The notes below the pieces were generated by a model, which ran no database searches, was not told where the DNA came from, and saw only the letters and a program-made list of their open reading frames with translations. A program made the translations under genes and the position numbers. A stretch of DNA of 64,000 bases, taken from contig NZ_CP031455.1 in assembly GCF_003391135.1 (NCBI RefSeq), positions 3,503,001 to 3,567,000 on the forward strand, in the 5' to 3' direction. Shown in pieces: positions 1 to 9,302 of this stretch (its first letter is position 1; every line of letters begins with the position of its first letter). The DNA is from Streptoverticillium olivoreticuli subsp. olivoreticuli (lineage in GTDB: Bacteria > Actinomycetota > Actinomycetes > Streptomycetales > Streptomycetaceae).

Positions 1-2496
1 GACGAGCCGTTCTTCCCCGGCAACGAGGAGATCGAGCGCAAGGTCCTCAACGCGACCCGGTGGAACGCGGCCGTGATGGTCTCCCGTGCCCAGCGCCCGG
101 GCATCGGCGTCGGCGGCCACATCGCCACCTTCGCCTCCTCGGCGTCGCTGTACGACGTGGGCTTCAACCACTTCTTCCGCGGCAAGGACGAGGGCGACGG
201 CGGCGACCAGATCTTCTTCCAGGGCCACGCCTCCCCCGGTGTCTACGCCCGCGCCTTCCTCCTGGACCGACTGTCCGAGCGCCAGCTCGACGCCTTCCGC
301 CAGGAGAAGTCCAAGGCCCCCTACGGCCTGTCCAGCTACCCGCACCCGCGGCTCATGCCGGACTTCTGGGAGTTCCCGACCGTCTCGATGGGCCTCGGCC
401 CCCTCGGCGCGATCTACCAGGCCCGGATGAACCGCTACATGGAGGCCCGCGGCATCGCCGACACCTCCAAGTCGCACGTCTGGGCGTACCTGGGCGACGG
501 CGAGATGGACGAGCCGGAGTCGCTCGGCCAGCTGTCCATCGCCGCCCGCGAGGGCCTGGACAACCTGACCTTCGTCGTCAACTGCAACCTGCAGCGCCTC
601 GACGGCCCGGTCCGCGGCAACGGCAAGATCATGCAGGAGCTGGAGTCCCAGTTCCGCGGTGCCGGCTGGAACGTCATCAAGCTGGTCTGGGACCGCTCCT
701 GGGACCCGCTGCTGGCGCAGGACCGCGACGGCATCCTGGTCAACAAGCTCAACAGCACCCCCGACGGCCAGTTCCAGACGTACGCCACCGAGACCGGCGC
801 GTACATCCGTGAGCACTTCTTCGGCGACGACCAGCGTCTGCGGAAGATGGTCGAGGGCATGTCCGACGACCAGATCCTGCACCTGGGCCGCGGCGGTCAC
901 GACCACAAGAAGATCTACGCGGCGTACGCGGCGGCCAAGGCGCACAAGGGCCAGCCGACCGTGATCCTCGCGCAGACCGTCAAGGGCTGGACCCTCGGTC
1001 CGAACTTCGAGGGCCGCAACGCGACCCACCAGATGAAGAAGCTCACGGTCGACGACCTCAAGCGCTTCCGGGACCGTCTCCACATCCCGATCGCCGACAA
1101 GGAGCTGGAGTCCGGCCTGCCGCCGTACTACCACCCGGGTCGCGACTCGGAGGAGATCCAGTACATGCACGACCGCCGCAAGTCGCTGGGCGGCTATGTG
1201 CCGAGCCGCGTCGTGCGCGCGAAGCCGCTGGTCCTCCCCGAGGACAAGGTCTACGCGACCGCCAAGAAGGGCTCGGGACAGCAGTCGATCGCCACGACCA
1301 TGGCGTTCGTCCGCATCCTGAAGGACCTCATGCGGGACAAGGAGATCGGCAAGCGCTTCGTGCTGATCGCCCCCGACGAGTACCGCACCTTCGGCATGGA
1401 CGCGTTCTTCCCGTCCGCGAAGATCTACAACCCGCTGGGCCAGCAGTACGAGTCCGTGGACCGCGAGCTGCTGCTCGCCTACAAGGAGTCGCCGACCGGC
1501 CAGATGCTGCACGACGGCATCTCCGAGGCGGGCTGCACGGCCTCGCTGATCGCGGCGGGCTCCGCCTACGCGACGCACGGCGAGCCGCTGATCCCGGTCT
1601 ACGTCTTCTACTCGATGTTCGGGTTCCAGCGCACCGGTGACCAGTTCTGGCAGATGGCCGACCAGCTGTCGCGCGGTTTCGTCCTGGGCGCCACCGCCGG
1701 TCGCACGACGCTGACCGGTGAGGGCCTCCAGCACGCGGACGGTCACTCGCAGCTGCTGGCGTCCACCAACCCGGGCGTCGTCTCCTACGACCCCGCGTTC
1801 GGTTACGAGATGGCGCACATCGTCAAGGACGGTCTGCGCCGGATGTACGGCGAGAACGCCGAGGACGTCTTCTACTACCTGACCGTCTACAACGAGCCGA
1901 TCCAGCACCCGGCCGAGCCGGCGGACGTGGACGCCGAGGGCATCCTCAAGGGTCTCTACCGCTACCAGGCGGGCGAGAAGGGCGCGATCCCGGCGCAGAT
2001 CCTCGCCTCCGGCGTGGCCGTGCCGTGGGCCGTCGAGGCCCAGCGGATCCTCGCGGACGAGTGGAACGTCAAGGCGGACGTCTGGTCGGCGACCTCCTGG
2101 AACGAGCTGCGCCGCGACGCCATCGAGGTGGAGGAGTTCAACCTCCTGCACCCCGAGGAGGACATGCGCGTCCCGTACGTGACGTCCAAGCTCGCCGGTG
2201 CCGAGGGCCCGAAGGTGGCCGTGTCCGACTGGATGCGGGCGGTTCCGGACCAGATCTCGCGCTGGGTGCCGGGTGCGTACCAGTCGCTGGGCGCGGACGG
2301 CTTCGGCTTCGCGGACACGCGTGGCGCGGCCCGCCGCTTCTTCCACATCGACGCGCAGTCGATCGTCCTGGCGGTGCTCACCGAGCTCGCCAAGGAGGGC
2401 AAGGTCGACCGTTCGGCCCTGAAGCAGGCGGTCGACCGCTACCAGCTCCTCGACGTCACGGCCGCCGACCCGGGCGCCGCGGGCGGCGACGCGTAG
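1..2496 (+). CDS. aceE: Pyruvate dehydrogenase E1 component (homodimeric type), 5' end outside window
   Basis: This is the E1 decarboxylase of the pyruvate dehydrogenase complex. It transfers the acetyl unit of pyruvate to the lipoyl arm of E2 using thiamine diphosphate. The frame is open from base 1 (DEPFFPGNEE...), so the start lies upstream; 831 residues are visible of about 900 usual for AceE. The thiamine-diphosphate motif is clear: GDGEMDE near 493-510, followed by NCNLQ near 583-597. The transketolase-like central domain (EYRTFGMDAFFPS, GDQFWQMADQ, GEGLQHADGHS) and the C-terminal domain are complete to the TAG stop. A strong terminator follows directly. Confidence 0.97.
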   Translation, partial: DEPFFPGNEEIERKVLNATRWNAAVMVSRAQRPGIGVGGHIATFASSASLYDVGFNHFFRGKDEGDGGDQIFFQGHASPGVYARAFLLDRLSERQLDAFRQEKSKAPYGLSSYPHPRLMPDFWEFPTVSMGLGPLGAIYQARMNRYMEARGIADTSKSHVWAYLGDGEMDEPESLGQLSIAAREGLDNLTFVVNCNLQRLDGPVRGNGKIMQELESQFRGAGWNVIKLVWDRSWDPLLAQDRDGILVNKLNSTPDGQFQTYATETGAYIREHFFGDDQRLRKMVEGMSDDQILHLGRGGHDHKKIYAAYAAAKAHKGQPTVILAQTVKGWTLGPNFEGRNATHQMKKLTVDDLKRFRDRLHIPIADKELESGLPPYYHPGRDSEEIQYMHDRRKSLGGYVPSRVVRAKPLVLPEDKVYATAKKGSGQQSIATTMAFVRILKDLMRDKEIGKRFVLIAPDEYRTFGMDAFFPSAKIYNPLGQQYESVDRELLLAYKESPTGQMLHDGISEAGCTASLIAAGSAYATHGEPLIPVYVFYSMFGFQRTGDQFWQMADQLSRGFVLGATAGRTTLTGEGLQHADGHSQLLASTNPGVVSYDPAFGYEMAHIVKDGLRRMYGENAEDVFYYLTVYNEPIQHPAEPADVDAEGILKGLYRYQAGEKGAIPAQILASGVAVPWAVEAQRILADEWNVKADVWSATSWNELRRDAIEVEEFNLLHPEEDMRVPYVTSKLAGAEGPKVAVSDWMRAVPDQISRWVPGAYQSLGADGFGFADTRGAARRFFHIDAQSIVLAVLTELAKEGKVDRSALKQAVDRYQLLDVTAADPGAAGGDA

Positions 2497-2518
2497 TCGT
2501 CGGCAGCGTCAGCTGTTT

Positions 2519-2553
2519 CCGTGCCCCGGCAGGCATCGCCTGCCGGGGCACGG
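2519..2553. terminator. Perfect hairpin terminator after aceE
   Basis: A 16-bp perfect stem (CCGTGCCCCGGCAGGC paired with its complement) closes over a 3-nt loop, 22 nt after the aceE stop. It lies between two convergent genes and can end transcription from both sides. Confidence 0.85.
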
Positions 2554-2561
2554 CTGTCCGC

Positions 2562-2936
2562 TCAGTTCTCCCAGACCTTGTACGCCCGGACCACGTAAGA
2601 GGACTCCGGCACGTACGAGCCCGAGGGGTAGGTGGCGAACTCGCCGGTCTCCGCGCAGGTCGCGCTCTGGTACGTGGTGACCGGGCGCCCGGTGCGGTTG
2701 ACGAAGGAGGCCGCTCCGGGCCCTGCCGGTAACGTCACACAGCTCTCGATGTCGATTTTGGAGAGCTCGCCCGTCGTCCGCACACCGTGGTAGCCCGTCT
2801 TCGACCACAGGCACAGCTGTCCGGCGGCGCAGTCGCCGGGGCGCCCGGCCGGGGACGCGGTCGCGGCGGGCCCGCCGACCAGGGCCAGTCCGGCCGCGGC
2901 GCCCACGGCGAGGGCGGCGAAACGGATCGTACGCAT
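2562..2936 (-). CDS. Secreted peptidase inhibitor family I36-like protein
   Basis: A small exported protein of 124 residues. It has an N-terminal signal peptide (MRTIRFAALAVGAAAGLALV, Ala-rich core, likely cleavage near TASPA). A short Cys-bearing domain follows (GDCAAGQLCLWSKTGYHG ... SCVTLP ... ATCAETGEF) of the type found in Streptomyces inhibitor-family I36 and beta/gamma-crystallin-like secreted proteins. The ATG at 2936 is chosen because an AGGGAG ribosome site sits 8 nt upstream; the GTG at 2945 and ATG at 2942 would be too close to it. The protease target cannot be read from sequence. Confidence 0.75.
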   Translation of the reverse strand: MRTIRFAALAVGAAAGLALVGGPAATASPAGRPGDCAAGQLCLWSKTGYHGVRTTGELSKIDIESCVTLPAGPGAASFVNRTGRPVTTYQSATCAETGEFATYPSGSYVPESSYVVRAYKVWEN

Positions 2937-3004
2937 ATGCATCACTCCCTGTTATCGGTGACGTGCTGCGTCGATCTTGTCCGCGCCGGTCGGCCGCTGC
3001 CAAG

Positions 3005-3026
3005 AGGGCCCCGCGAGCGGGGCCCT
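3005..3026. terminator. Hairpin terminator after the MFS gene
   Basis: AGGGCCCCG, a 4-nt loop and CGGGGCCCT form a 9-bp stem. It lies downstream of the minus-strand transporter stop and upstream of the I36-like gene. Confidence 0.75.
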
Positions 3027-3059
3027 GATAGGGGAAGACGGCGGCAGCCGCGGGGATTC

Positions 3060-4652
3060 TCAGATCGCGGCGGCGCCCGCCGCGGCGTCCGCGTTCGCGC
3101 CACGCTTGGTGAACAGCCCGAATGCGGCGGCGACCAGCGCGATGACTCCGGCGACCGTGAACGACAGGCTCATGCCTGACACGAAAGTGTCATGCGCGAC
3201 GGCCGTGATTTTCTGCGCGGTCCCGGCCTCCACCCCCGGCGGCACCGGGGCGATGCCGATCGCGACCAGATCGGAGCCCGCCGACAGCTGTTCGTGCGTG
3301 ACCGGCGGCAGTCCGGCGGCGGTCCACTTGTCGGGCAGCAGATGGTCGACGCGGGCGGCCATGACCGCGCCCAGGACCGCCGTCCCGAGCGAGCCGCCGA
3401 CCTGCATCGCGGCCTGCTGGAGGCCACCGGCCAGACCGGCGTGCTGCAAGGGGGCGTTGCCGACGATGACCTCGGTGGCGCCCACCATGACCGGCGAGAG
3501 CCCGAGGCCGAACAGCGCGAACCACAGCGACATCACGCCCGTGCCGGAGTCGGTGTCCAGCGTGGCGGTGCCGAAGCAGGCGGCCGCGGTGAAGAGCATG
3601 CCCACGACCAGGGGGATACGGGGCCCGATCTTGGTGATGACCGCGCCGGACGTGGGGGCCCCGACGATCATCATGCCGGTGAGCGGCAGCAGGTGCAGAC
3701 CGCTGTCGACCGGGCTCATCCCGTGCACGTTCTGAAGGTAGAAGGTGACGAAGAAAAGGCCCCCGATGAAGGCGAAGGCCATCAGGATCATCAAGATCGT
3801 GCCCGCGGTCAGCGGCACGGAGCGGAACAGGCCGAGCGGCAGCAGGGGTTCGCGGACCCTGGTCTGCCACACGGCGAAGAGCACGAAGGCGACGAGCGAG
3901 GCGGCCAGGAAGATCAGGGTCCTGGAGTCGCCCCACTGCCAGGTGGGTGCCTTGATGACCGCCCACACCAGGCAGAACATCGCCGTGGAGAGCAGCGCGA
4001 TGCCGAGCGGGTCGAAGGACCTGGGCGCCTGCTCGGCGCGGTGGTCCTTGAGGATGATCAGGCCGAGGGCGAGCGCGATGGCGCCGACGGGCACGTTGAC
4101 GTAGAAGACCGACTGCCAGTTGACGTGCTCGACGAGCACGCCGCCGAGGATCGGGCCGCCCGCGGTGGAGACGCCGATGACCATGCCCCAGATGCCGATG
4201 GCCATGTTGAGCTTCTCGGCCGGGAAGGTGGCCCGCAGCAGGCCGAGCGCCGCCGGCATCAACAGGGCGCCGCACAGGCCCTGGAGCACCCGGAAGCCGA
4301 CGATCATCGAGACGGTGTCGGAGAGCGCGATGGCACCGGAGGCGGCGGCGAAGCCGGTGGTGCCGATGAGGAAGGTCAGCCGGTGACCGAAGCGGTCACC
4401 CAGCTTGCCCGCGGTGATCAGGGCGACCGCGAGGGCGAGGAGATAGCTGTTGGTGATCCATTGGACGTCGGCGAGCGTGGCGCCGAGGTCCTTTTGAATG
4501 GCGGGATTCGCGACAGCGACGATGGTGCCGTCGAGCGTGACCATCATCACGCCGATCGCGACGGAGAGCAGTGTCAGCCAGGGATGGCCCCGTAACCCCT
4601 TCCGGGGTCCGAGACCCGGCGTCGCGTCGGCGACGGTGGTCTGAGACGTCAT
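3060..4652 (-). CDS. MFS multidrug efflux transporter, DHA2 (EmrB/QacA) family
   Basis: An integral membrane proton/drug antiporter of 530 residues, the usual size for the 14-helix DHA2 family. Diagnostic motifs are visible: motif D1-like LDGTIVAVANPAI in helix 1, motif A GKLGDRFGHR after helix 2, and the antiporter motif C region GPILGGVLVEHVNWQSVFY in helix 5 and the following loop. Hydrophobic segments continue to the C-terminus (VAGVIALVAAAFGLF). A TetR-family gene is divergent across a 113-bp gap, the standard layout for a drug-inducible pump. The substrate is unknown. Confidence 0.93.
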   Translation of the reverse strand: MTSQTTVADATPGLGPRKGLRGHPWLTLLSVAIGVMMVTLDGTIVAVANPAIQKDLGATLADVQWITNSYLLALAVALITAGKLGDRFGHRLTFLIGTTGFAAASGAIALSDTVSMIVGFRVLQGLCGALLMPAALGLLRATFPAEKLNMAIGIWGMVIGVSTAGGPILGGVLVEHVNWQSVFYVNVPVGAIALALGLIILKDHRAEQAPRSFDPLGIALLSTAMFCLVWAVIKAPTWQWGDSRTLIFLAASLVAFVLFAVWQTRVREPLLPLGLFRSVPLTAGTILMILMAFAFIGGLFFVTFYLQNVHGMSPVDSGLHLLPLTGMMIVGAPTSGAVITKIGPRIPLVVGMLFTAAACFGTATLDTDSGTGVMSLWFALFGLGLSPVMVGATEVIVGNAPLQHAGLAGGLQQAAMQVGGSLGTAVLGAVMAARVDHLLPDKWTAAGLPPVTHEQLSAGSDLVAIGIAPVPPGVEAGTAQKITAVAHDTFVSGMSLSFTVAGVIALVAAAFGLFTKRGANADAAAGAAAI

Positions 4653-4690
4653 ATTTCGAGATTATGGCAGCCTCTGACAATTGACCAGCG

Positions 4691-4702
4691 GTTTCATGAG
4701 AC
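4691..4702. promoter_or_regulatory. Candidate TetR operator (short palindrome)
   Basis: GTTTCATGAGAC is a 12-bp palindrome with one mismatch centred on TCATGA, midway between the divergent pump and TetR genes. Its position suits a TetR operator, but it is short and is the only such dyad noticed. Confidence 0.35.
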
Positions 4703-4765
4703 GGCCGCTGCCAGATCGGTCACAGCTATCCTGATCAGCCAAAACGCTGTGTGAGGAGAGGCTCG

Positions 4766-5425
4766 ATGCATACGATCGAGGACGGGACGGGCCGCGCCGC
4801 GCCGCCCGGGCTCCGCGAGCGGAAGAAGCGCCGCACCCGGGACACCCTGATCCGTTCCGCCCTTGAGCTGTTCGCGCTGAAGGGCTTCGACGGCACGACC
4901 GTCGACGAGATCTCCGAGGCCGCCGACGTCTCCCAGCGCACCTTCTTCCGCTACTTCGCGAACAAGGAGGAGGTCGCCCTGGCGGTGCAGGACTCGGTGG
5001 AGTCCTTCTTCTTCGCCAGGCTGCGCGAGCGGCCCGCCGCCGAGGCGCCGCTCACCGCGCTGCGCAACGCCGTGCTCGCCTCCTGGGACAGCGTCGGGGA
5101 GGCCATCGAGTCGGTCGTGCCGCTCGAACTGCACATGCGCACCTACCGGATGATCGAGTCGACCCCGCAGCTCTTCGCCGCCCATCTGCACCGCCTGGCC
5201 CGGCTGGAGGAGGAGCTCGCACGGGAGATCGCCCGGCGCGAGGGCCTGGACGTGCGGACCGACCCCAGACCCCAGGTGCTGGTGGCGGCGTTCGGCGGGG
5301 TGATGCGGGTGACCGGCAAGCTCTGGGGCGAGCGCGGCAACGCCGGCCTGGAGGAGCTCCGGAAGATCACCACGCGCTATCTCGACCAACTGGGACCGGC
5401 GTTGGCGGAGAACTGGCGCAACTGA
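4766..5425 (+). CDS. TetR-family transcriptional regulator
   Basis: A repressor of 219 residues. The N-terminal helix-turn-helix is clear (RDTLIRSALELFALKGFDG, then TTVDEISEAADVSQRTFFRYFANKEE). A helical ligand-binding domain follows with a typical MftR/AcrR-like C-terminus. The ATG at 4766 is preferred over the in-frame GTG at 4751 because GAGGAG lies 7 nt before it. It is divergent from the MFS pump and most likely represses the pump and itself; the ligand is unknown. Confidence 0.92.
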   Translation: MHTIEDGTGRAAPPGLRERKKRRTRDTLIRSALELFALKGFDGTTVDEISEAADVSQRTFFRYFANKEEVALAVQDSVESFFFARLRERPAAEAPLTALRNAVLASWDSVGEAIESVVPLELHMRTYRMIESTPQLFAAHLHRLARLEEELAREIARREGLDVRTDPRPQVLVAAFGGVMRVTGKLWGERGNAGLEELRKITTRYLDQLGPALAENWRN

Positions 5426-5467
5426 TCGGGAAGCGCATACGAGTGCACAATCACCCTCGTTTCAAAC

Positions 5468-6745
5468 GTGAGATGGCTCACTGACTTCACGGTCGGCGCC
5501 GGGTTTCTCCTAGGGTGTTCGGCGGTGACTTCTTTCCCGGAGCTCGGCTCCCCCTCCGCCCCGTGGACGACCACGGCCGCTGTGTGGCGCGCACTGCTCG
5601 CACTGGCCGTGGTCTTCGTCATGCTCGCGACCACCGGCTGGACGGCGGTCAGAAGCCACAGAGCGGGCGGCGACGTGCGGACGGCGGCGCTGAGCGCATG
5701 GCTGCACGGCTCCATAGCGGGGCACCCGCTCCCCCGCCCCGACGCGGCCCCCGACACCCTGGCCCGCTTCTTCGGCTCCCTCACCGGCGCCCAGCGCGAC
5801 CGGCTCGCCGACCACTACCCCCTCGTCGTCGGCAACCTCGACGGCGCCCCGCTCACCCTGCGCTACCGCGCCAACCGGGAAGCCCTCGACCAGGCGCGCA
5901 AGGTCGAGAAGCATCGCATGCGCGAGAGCGACCTGACCCCCTCCGGGCGCCGGGACGCGGAACGCCGGATGCACCGCTTCGAATCGCTGATGGACGGCGA
6001 GCGGCAGATCCTCGCCTTCGACCCCACGGGTGCCGGGCGGGTCGCCGAGGTCACCGGCGACCTCGACCGCGCCGAGCGCGTCTCCGTGGTGGTGCCGGGC
6101 GTCGACACCAACGTCCTCACCTTCGAGAAGACCCAGCGCGCGTACACCGCGCCCGTCGGCATGGCCCGCTCCCTCTACGCCGCCGAGCGGAAGGCGAGCC
6201 CCGGCACCCGGACCGCCGTCATCGCCTGGGCCGACTACACCTCCCCCGCCGGGGTCGGCATGGACGCCGCCACCGGCAAGCTCGCCACCGAGGGCGCGCT
6301 GCGCCTGCGGGCGCTCGTGCGGGCGCTGCCCGGCAGCGCGCCCGTCTCGCTCTTCTGCCACAGCTACGGCTCCGTGGTGTGCGGCGTCGCCGTCCGCGAC
6401 ATGTCGCCCCGGGTCACGGACGTCGCCGTCGCCGGCAGCCCCGGCATGCGCGCCGACCACGTCTCCGAGCTGCGCACCAGCGCCCGGATATGGGCGATGC
6501 GCGACCCCGACGACTGGATCCAGGGCGTCCCCCACCTGGAGGTCGGCGGCCTCGGCCACGGCGCGGACCCGGTCTCCGCGGGCTTCGGCGCGCGGCTGCT
6601 GTCCTCGCGCGGGGCGGAGGGCCACGCGGGTTACTTCGAACCCGGCACGACGAGCCTGGCCAACTTCGCCGGCATCGGCGTCGGCCTCCCCTCGGCGGTC
6701 AGCTGCGCGAAGGCCGCGAGCGGGTGTGCGGACGACCTCGCGTAG
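5468..6745 (+). CDS. Alpha/beta hydrolase, DUF1023 family
   Basis: A hydrolase-fold protein of up to 425 residues. An N-terminal hydrophobic segment (LLALAVVFVMLATTGW) suggests a membrane anchor. The C-terminal half matches the DUF1023 pattern: VVVPGVDTNVL, AVIAWADYTSP, and the nucleophile elbow FCHSYGS, with DPDDWI and GHAGYFEPG as likely acid and His regions. Substrate unknown; many actinobacterial relatives are uncharacterised. The start is uncertain: GTG 5468 gives the longest frame, but a TAGGGT hexamer at 5511-5516 just before GTG 5524 could make the later codon the true start. Confidence 0.82.
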   Translation: MRWLTDFTVGAGFLLGCSAVTSFPELGSPSAPWTTTAAVWRALLALAVVFVMLATTGWTAVRSHRAGGDVRTAALSAWLHGSIAGHPLPRPDAAPDTLARFFGSLTGAQRDRLADHYPLVVGNLDGAPLTLRYRANREALDQARKVEKHRMRESDLTPSGRRDAERRMHRFESLMDGERQILAFDPTGAGRVAEVTGDLDRAERVSVVVPGVDTNVLTFEKTQRAYTAPVGMARSLYAAERKASPGTRTAVIAWADYTSPAGVGMDAATGKLATEGALRLRALVRALPGSAPVSLFCHSYGSVVCGVAVRDMSPRVTDVAVAGSPGMRADHVSELRTSARIWAMRDPDDWIQGVPHLEVGGLGHGADPVSAGFGARLLSSRGAEGHAGYFEPGTTSLANFAGIGVGLPSAVSCAKAASGCADDLA

Positions 6746-6849
6746 TGGGCTCGTGCCGCCCCGCGGCGCCCGGCCGCCCCTGGACGGACACCGACCGGAC
6801 GGGCGCACGTCACTTTGACGCGCGTAGCGACGCGCGGCCGACCGCCGCA

Positions 6850-6855
6850 TACGAT
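6850..6855 (+). promoter_or_regulatory. -10 hexamer of a leaderless promoter
   Basis: TACGAT is followed by 7 nt and the ATG at 6863, so transcription would begin at or beside the start codon. No ribosome site precedes this ATG. Confidence 0.5.
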
Positions 6856-6862
6856 GAGCCGC

Positions 6863-7720
6863 ATGGGTGATGTGCTGGCCGGTTTCCACGCCGCCTGGGA
6901 GTTCGACACCGACTCCGTGCTCATCCGCTTCGAACGGGGGATCCGCACACCGAAGCTGCTCCAGGCTCTCGGCGAGCGCCGCGTCCCCTATGAAGCGCTC
7001 GCGGCCGTCGAACAGGCCCCGGGGAAGCGCGGCACGGTGGTGCTGCGCGCTGTGCCCAGACCGGGCGCCGACCCGCTGATGGACGCGGCCGCCGGCCAGC
7101 TCAAGGAGGGCTGCGACCCCTACCGCCTGGTGCTGCCCGCGGAGCGCGACGCCCTCGCGGAGTACTACGCCGACGAGATACGGTCCGCGCTCGGCCCCTA
7201 CGCCGCCGAACCCGCCGAGCGCCACCTGGTGGCCGCCCCCGCCCCGCCCCTGTCCTTCAAGGCCTACGACGGCAAGGCGTCCTTCGACGGCGCGGCCGTC
7301 GCCTTCCGCTGGTTCTGGACGGGCGCGTCCTCCGCCAAGTGGAAGGCGGGCGACCAGCGCTTCCCCGTCGACGAGCTGTCGGGCGTCGAGTGGCGCTCCC
7401 CCGACGCGACGGGCGGCTGCCTGCGGCTGGTGCGGCGCGGCCAGGCACCGGACGAGTACCCCGGCGAGGCCGACCAGGACCCGGCGGCGGTCGTCTTCGG
7501 CATGGGCTACGGGCTCGTCCACGAATCCCTCCCCTTCGCGGCGGCGGTCCTGGAGGCCGTACGGTCCACCACACCGGTGGCCGCGCGCCTGCCCTCGGCC
7601 CGCCCCGACCCCGGCGGCATCGCGGACCGGATCCGCCATCTGGGAGCGCTGCACGACGCGGGCCTGCTGACGGACGACGAGTTCAGCTCGAAGAAGGCAC
7701 AGCTGCTGGCCGAGCTGTGA
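6863..7720 (+). CDS. DUF4429 protein with C-terminal SHOCT domain
   Basis: A cytoplasmic protein of 285 residues. It has two related DUF4429-type halves: VLAGFHAAWEFDTDSVLIRFE with IPYEAL-like VPYEALAAVE near residues 40-50, and LSFKAYDGKASFDGAAVAFRW with FPVDELSGVEW. A C-terminal short SHOCT helix pair follows (IADRIRHLGALHDAGLLTDDEFSSKKAQLLAEL region). SHOCT modules usually mediate oligomerisation. The ATG at 6863 is chosen over 6854 because the upstream TACGAT fits a leaderless promoter for it. Function unknown. Confidence 0.8.
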   Translation: MGDVLAGFHAAWEFDTDSVLIRFERGIRTPKLLQALGERRVPYEALAAVEQAPGKRGTVVLRAVPRPGADPLMDAAAGQLKEGCDPYRLVLPAERDALAEYYADEIRSALGPYAAEPAERHLVAAPAPPLSFKAYDGKASFDGAAVAFRWFWTGASSAKWKAGDQRFPVDELSGVEWRSPDATGGCLRLVRRGQAPDEYPGEADQDPAAVVFGMGYGLVHESLPFAAAVLEAVRSTTPVAARLPSARPDPGGIADRIRHLGALHDAGLLTDDEFSSKKAQLLAEL

Positions 7721-7781
7721 CGCTGTGGCGGGGCAGGGTCGTTCCGGCCGTGGCGGCGGCGCACCACCGCTGCGCGGCGGT

Positions 7782-7874
7782 GTCCTCAGGCGCCGGACGG
7801 GCTGGATGTGGCCGATGCAGGTACGTACTCCTGCCCGTTCCGGGCAACAACCAGCCCGTCCGGCGCCTGAGGAC
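7782..7874. repeat. Long inverted repeat, member of the dispersed GCCGGACGGGCTG family; probable terminator
   Basis: Two perfect 24-nt arms (7782-7805 and 7851-7874), beginning GTCCTCAGGCGCC and ending GGACGGGCTGG, flank 45 nt. The same core recurs near 26790, 45700, 46475 and 50665. It follows the DUF4429 gene and likely ends its transcript. Confidence 0.8.
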
Positions 7875-7983
7875 GCTCCCACCGCAGGTGGCAGACCGCC
7901 CCGGCTGATACCCGGGTATGACTTCCGGGTCCACACCACGGTGTGACGCCCGCCGGCCGCCGGGCCCCTACGCTGAGAGCGCC

Positions 7984-9249
7984 ATGATCCAACCGCTCCG
8001 CTTCGCGCGCGATCTCTTCACGCCACAGCCCCCCGCCGCCCTCCTCGGCCAGGCCAGGAGGCGGTGGGTGCGCCTGCTGCCGTACGCCGTGGCCGCGCTG
8101 TTCACCGCGATCCTGCTGCCGGTCACCGCCACCGTCCTGACCAAGGAATACGGCCTGAACGCCGGTGTCGCCACGGTGCTCGCGTTCCTCCAGGTCGGGC
8201 CGCTGTTCGTCGCGGTGAAGCGGCCGCTGCTCGCGTGGGCGATCGCGTTCCTCGCCGATGTCGCGGGGGCGGCGGCGCTGCTCGCCGTGCCGCCGAACGC
8301 GGACCGGCCCTGGCCGTGGACGCCGATGGTGATCATCGGGATGCTGCTGCTGTTCCTCGCGCTGGCGCTGCGCGAGCGGCCCCGCACGCTGGTCGCCGTC
8401 TGGGTTCTGACCGGGGCCGCGGGCCTGGTCTTCCAGAGCGTCTGCCCCGGGCGCGGCTCCGCCGCATGGGTGACGCTCCCGGTGCTCGGCGGCATCCTGC
8501 TGGTGCTCGGCGGCGCGCTGCGCGGGCGGGGGGACGCCCGGCGGGCGCTGGCCGAGCAGGAGCACATCAGCGAGGCCGAGCGCGCCCGGCGCACCCTGCT
8601 GGAGGAGCGCACCCGGATCGCCCGCGAGCTCCACGACGTGGTCGCCCACCACATGTCGGTGATCACCGTGCAGGCCGACAGCGCCCCGTACCGCATCGCC
8701 GGGCTGCCGCCGGCGGCGGGCGAGGAGTTCACCGCGATCGCGGCGACCGCCCGGGAGTCGCTGACCGAGATGCGGCGGCTGCTGGGCGTCCTGCGCAGCG
8801 AGGACAGCGGCGAGGAGCCCGGCGGGGAGCGCGCGCCGCAGCCGGGGGTGACCCGCATCCCGCAGCTGGTCGAGGCGACCGTACGGTCCGGGCTGCCCGT
8901 GGAGCTCACCGTCGCCCCGGACGTGGCCACGGCCGCGGCCGCCCTGCCGCAGGCCGTGGACCTCTCGGCGTACCGCATCGTGCAGGAGGCCCTGGCCAAT
9001 GTGGTGCGGCACGCGCCCGGCGCCACGACCCGGGTGTCGGTGTCCGTGGACGCGGAAAGCCTGATGGTACTGATCGTCAACGACGCGGCGGCGGAGCCGG
9101 ACGCCCCGCTGGAGTCCTCCGGCACCGGCCACGGGCTCGTCGGCATGCGGGAGCGGGTGCGCCTGGTCGGCGGCTCGCTGGACACCGGCCCACTGCCGGA
9201 GGGCGGCTACCGGGTGGCGGCCCGGCTGCCGTTCGCCGCGCTCGACTGA
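7984..9249 (+). CDS. Two-component sensor histidine kinase, HisKA_3 (NarL/DesK) type
   Basis: A membrane sensor kinase of 421 residues. Several hydrophobic segments fill residues 30-170. A dimerisation helix then carries the phospho-acceptor motif ARELHDVVAHHMSV, and a HATPase domain shows VQEALANVVRHAPG (N box) and GTGHGLVGMRERVRL (G boxes). The response regulator follows 53 nt downstream, so the two form one operon. The ATG at 7984 is preferred because the upstream in-frame GTG/ATG codons would add unrelated sequence ahead of the first membrane segment. Signal unknown. Confidence 0.93.
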   Translation: MIQPLRFARDLFTPQPPAALLGQARRRWVRLLPYAVAALFTAILLPVTATVLTKEYGLNAGVATVLAFLQVGPLFVAVKRPLLAWAIAFLADVAGAAALLAVPPNADRPWPWTPMVIIGMLLLFLALALRERPRTLVAVWVLTGAAGLVFQSVCPGRGSAAWVTLPVLGGILLVLGGALRGRGDARRALAEQEHISEAERARRTLLEERTRIARELHDVVAHHMSVITVQADSAPYRIAGLPPAAGEEFTAIAATARESLTEMRRLLGVLRSEDSGEEPGGERAPQPGVTRIPQLVEATVRSGLPVELTVAPDVATAAAALPQAVDLSAYRIVQEALANVVRHAPGATTRVSVSVDAESLMVLIVNDAAAEPDAPLESSGTGHGLVGMRERVRLVGGSLDTGPLPEGGYRVAARLPFAALD

Positions 9250-9302
9250 CGCCCCGCCGCCCCCGCCCCCGCGCAGCGCTCCGAAAGGAAATCACCCACC
9301 GC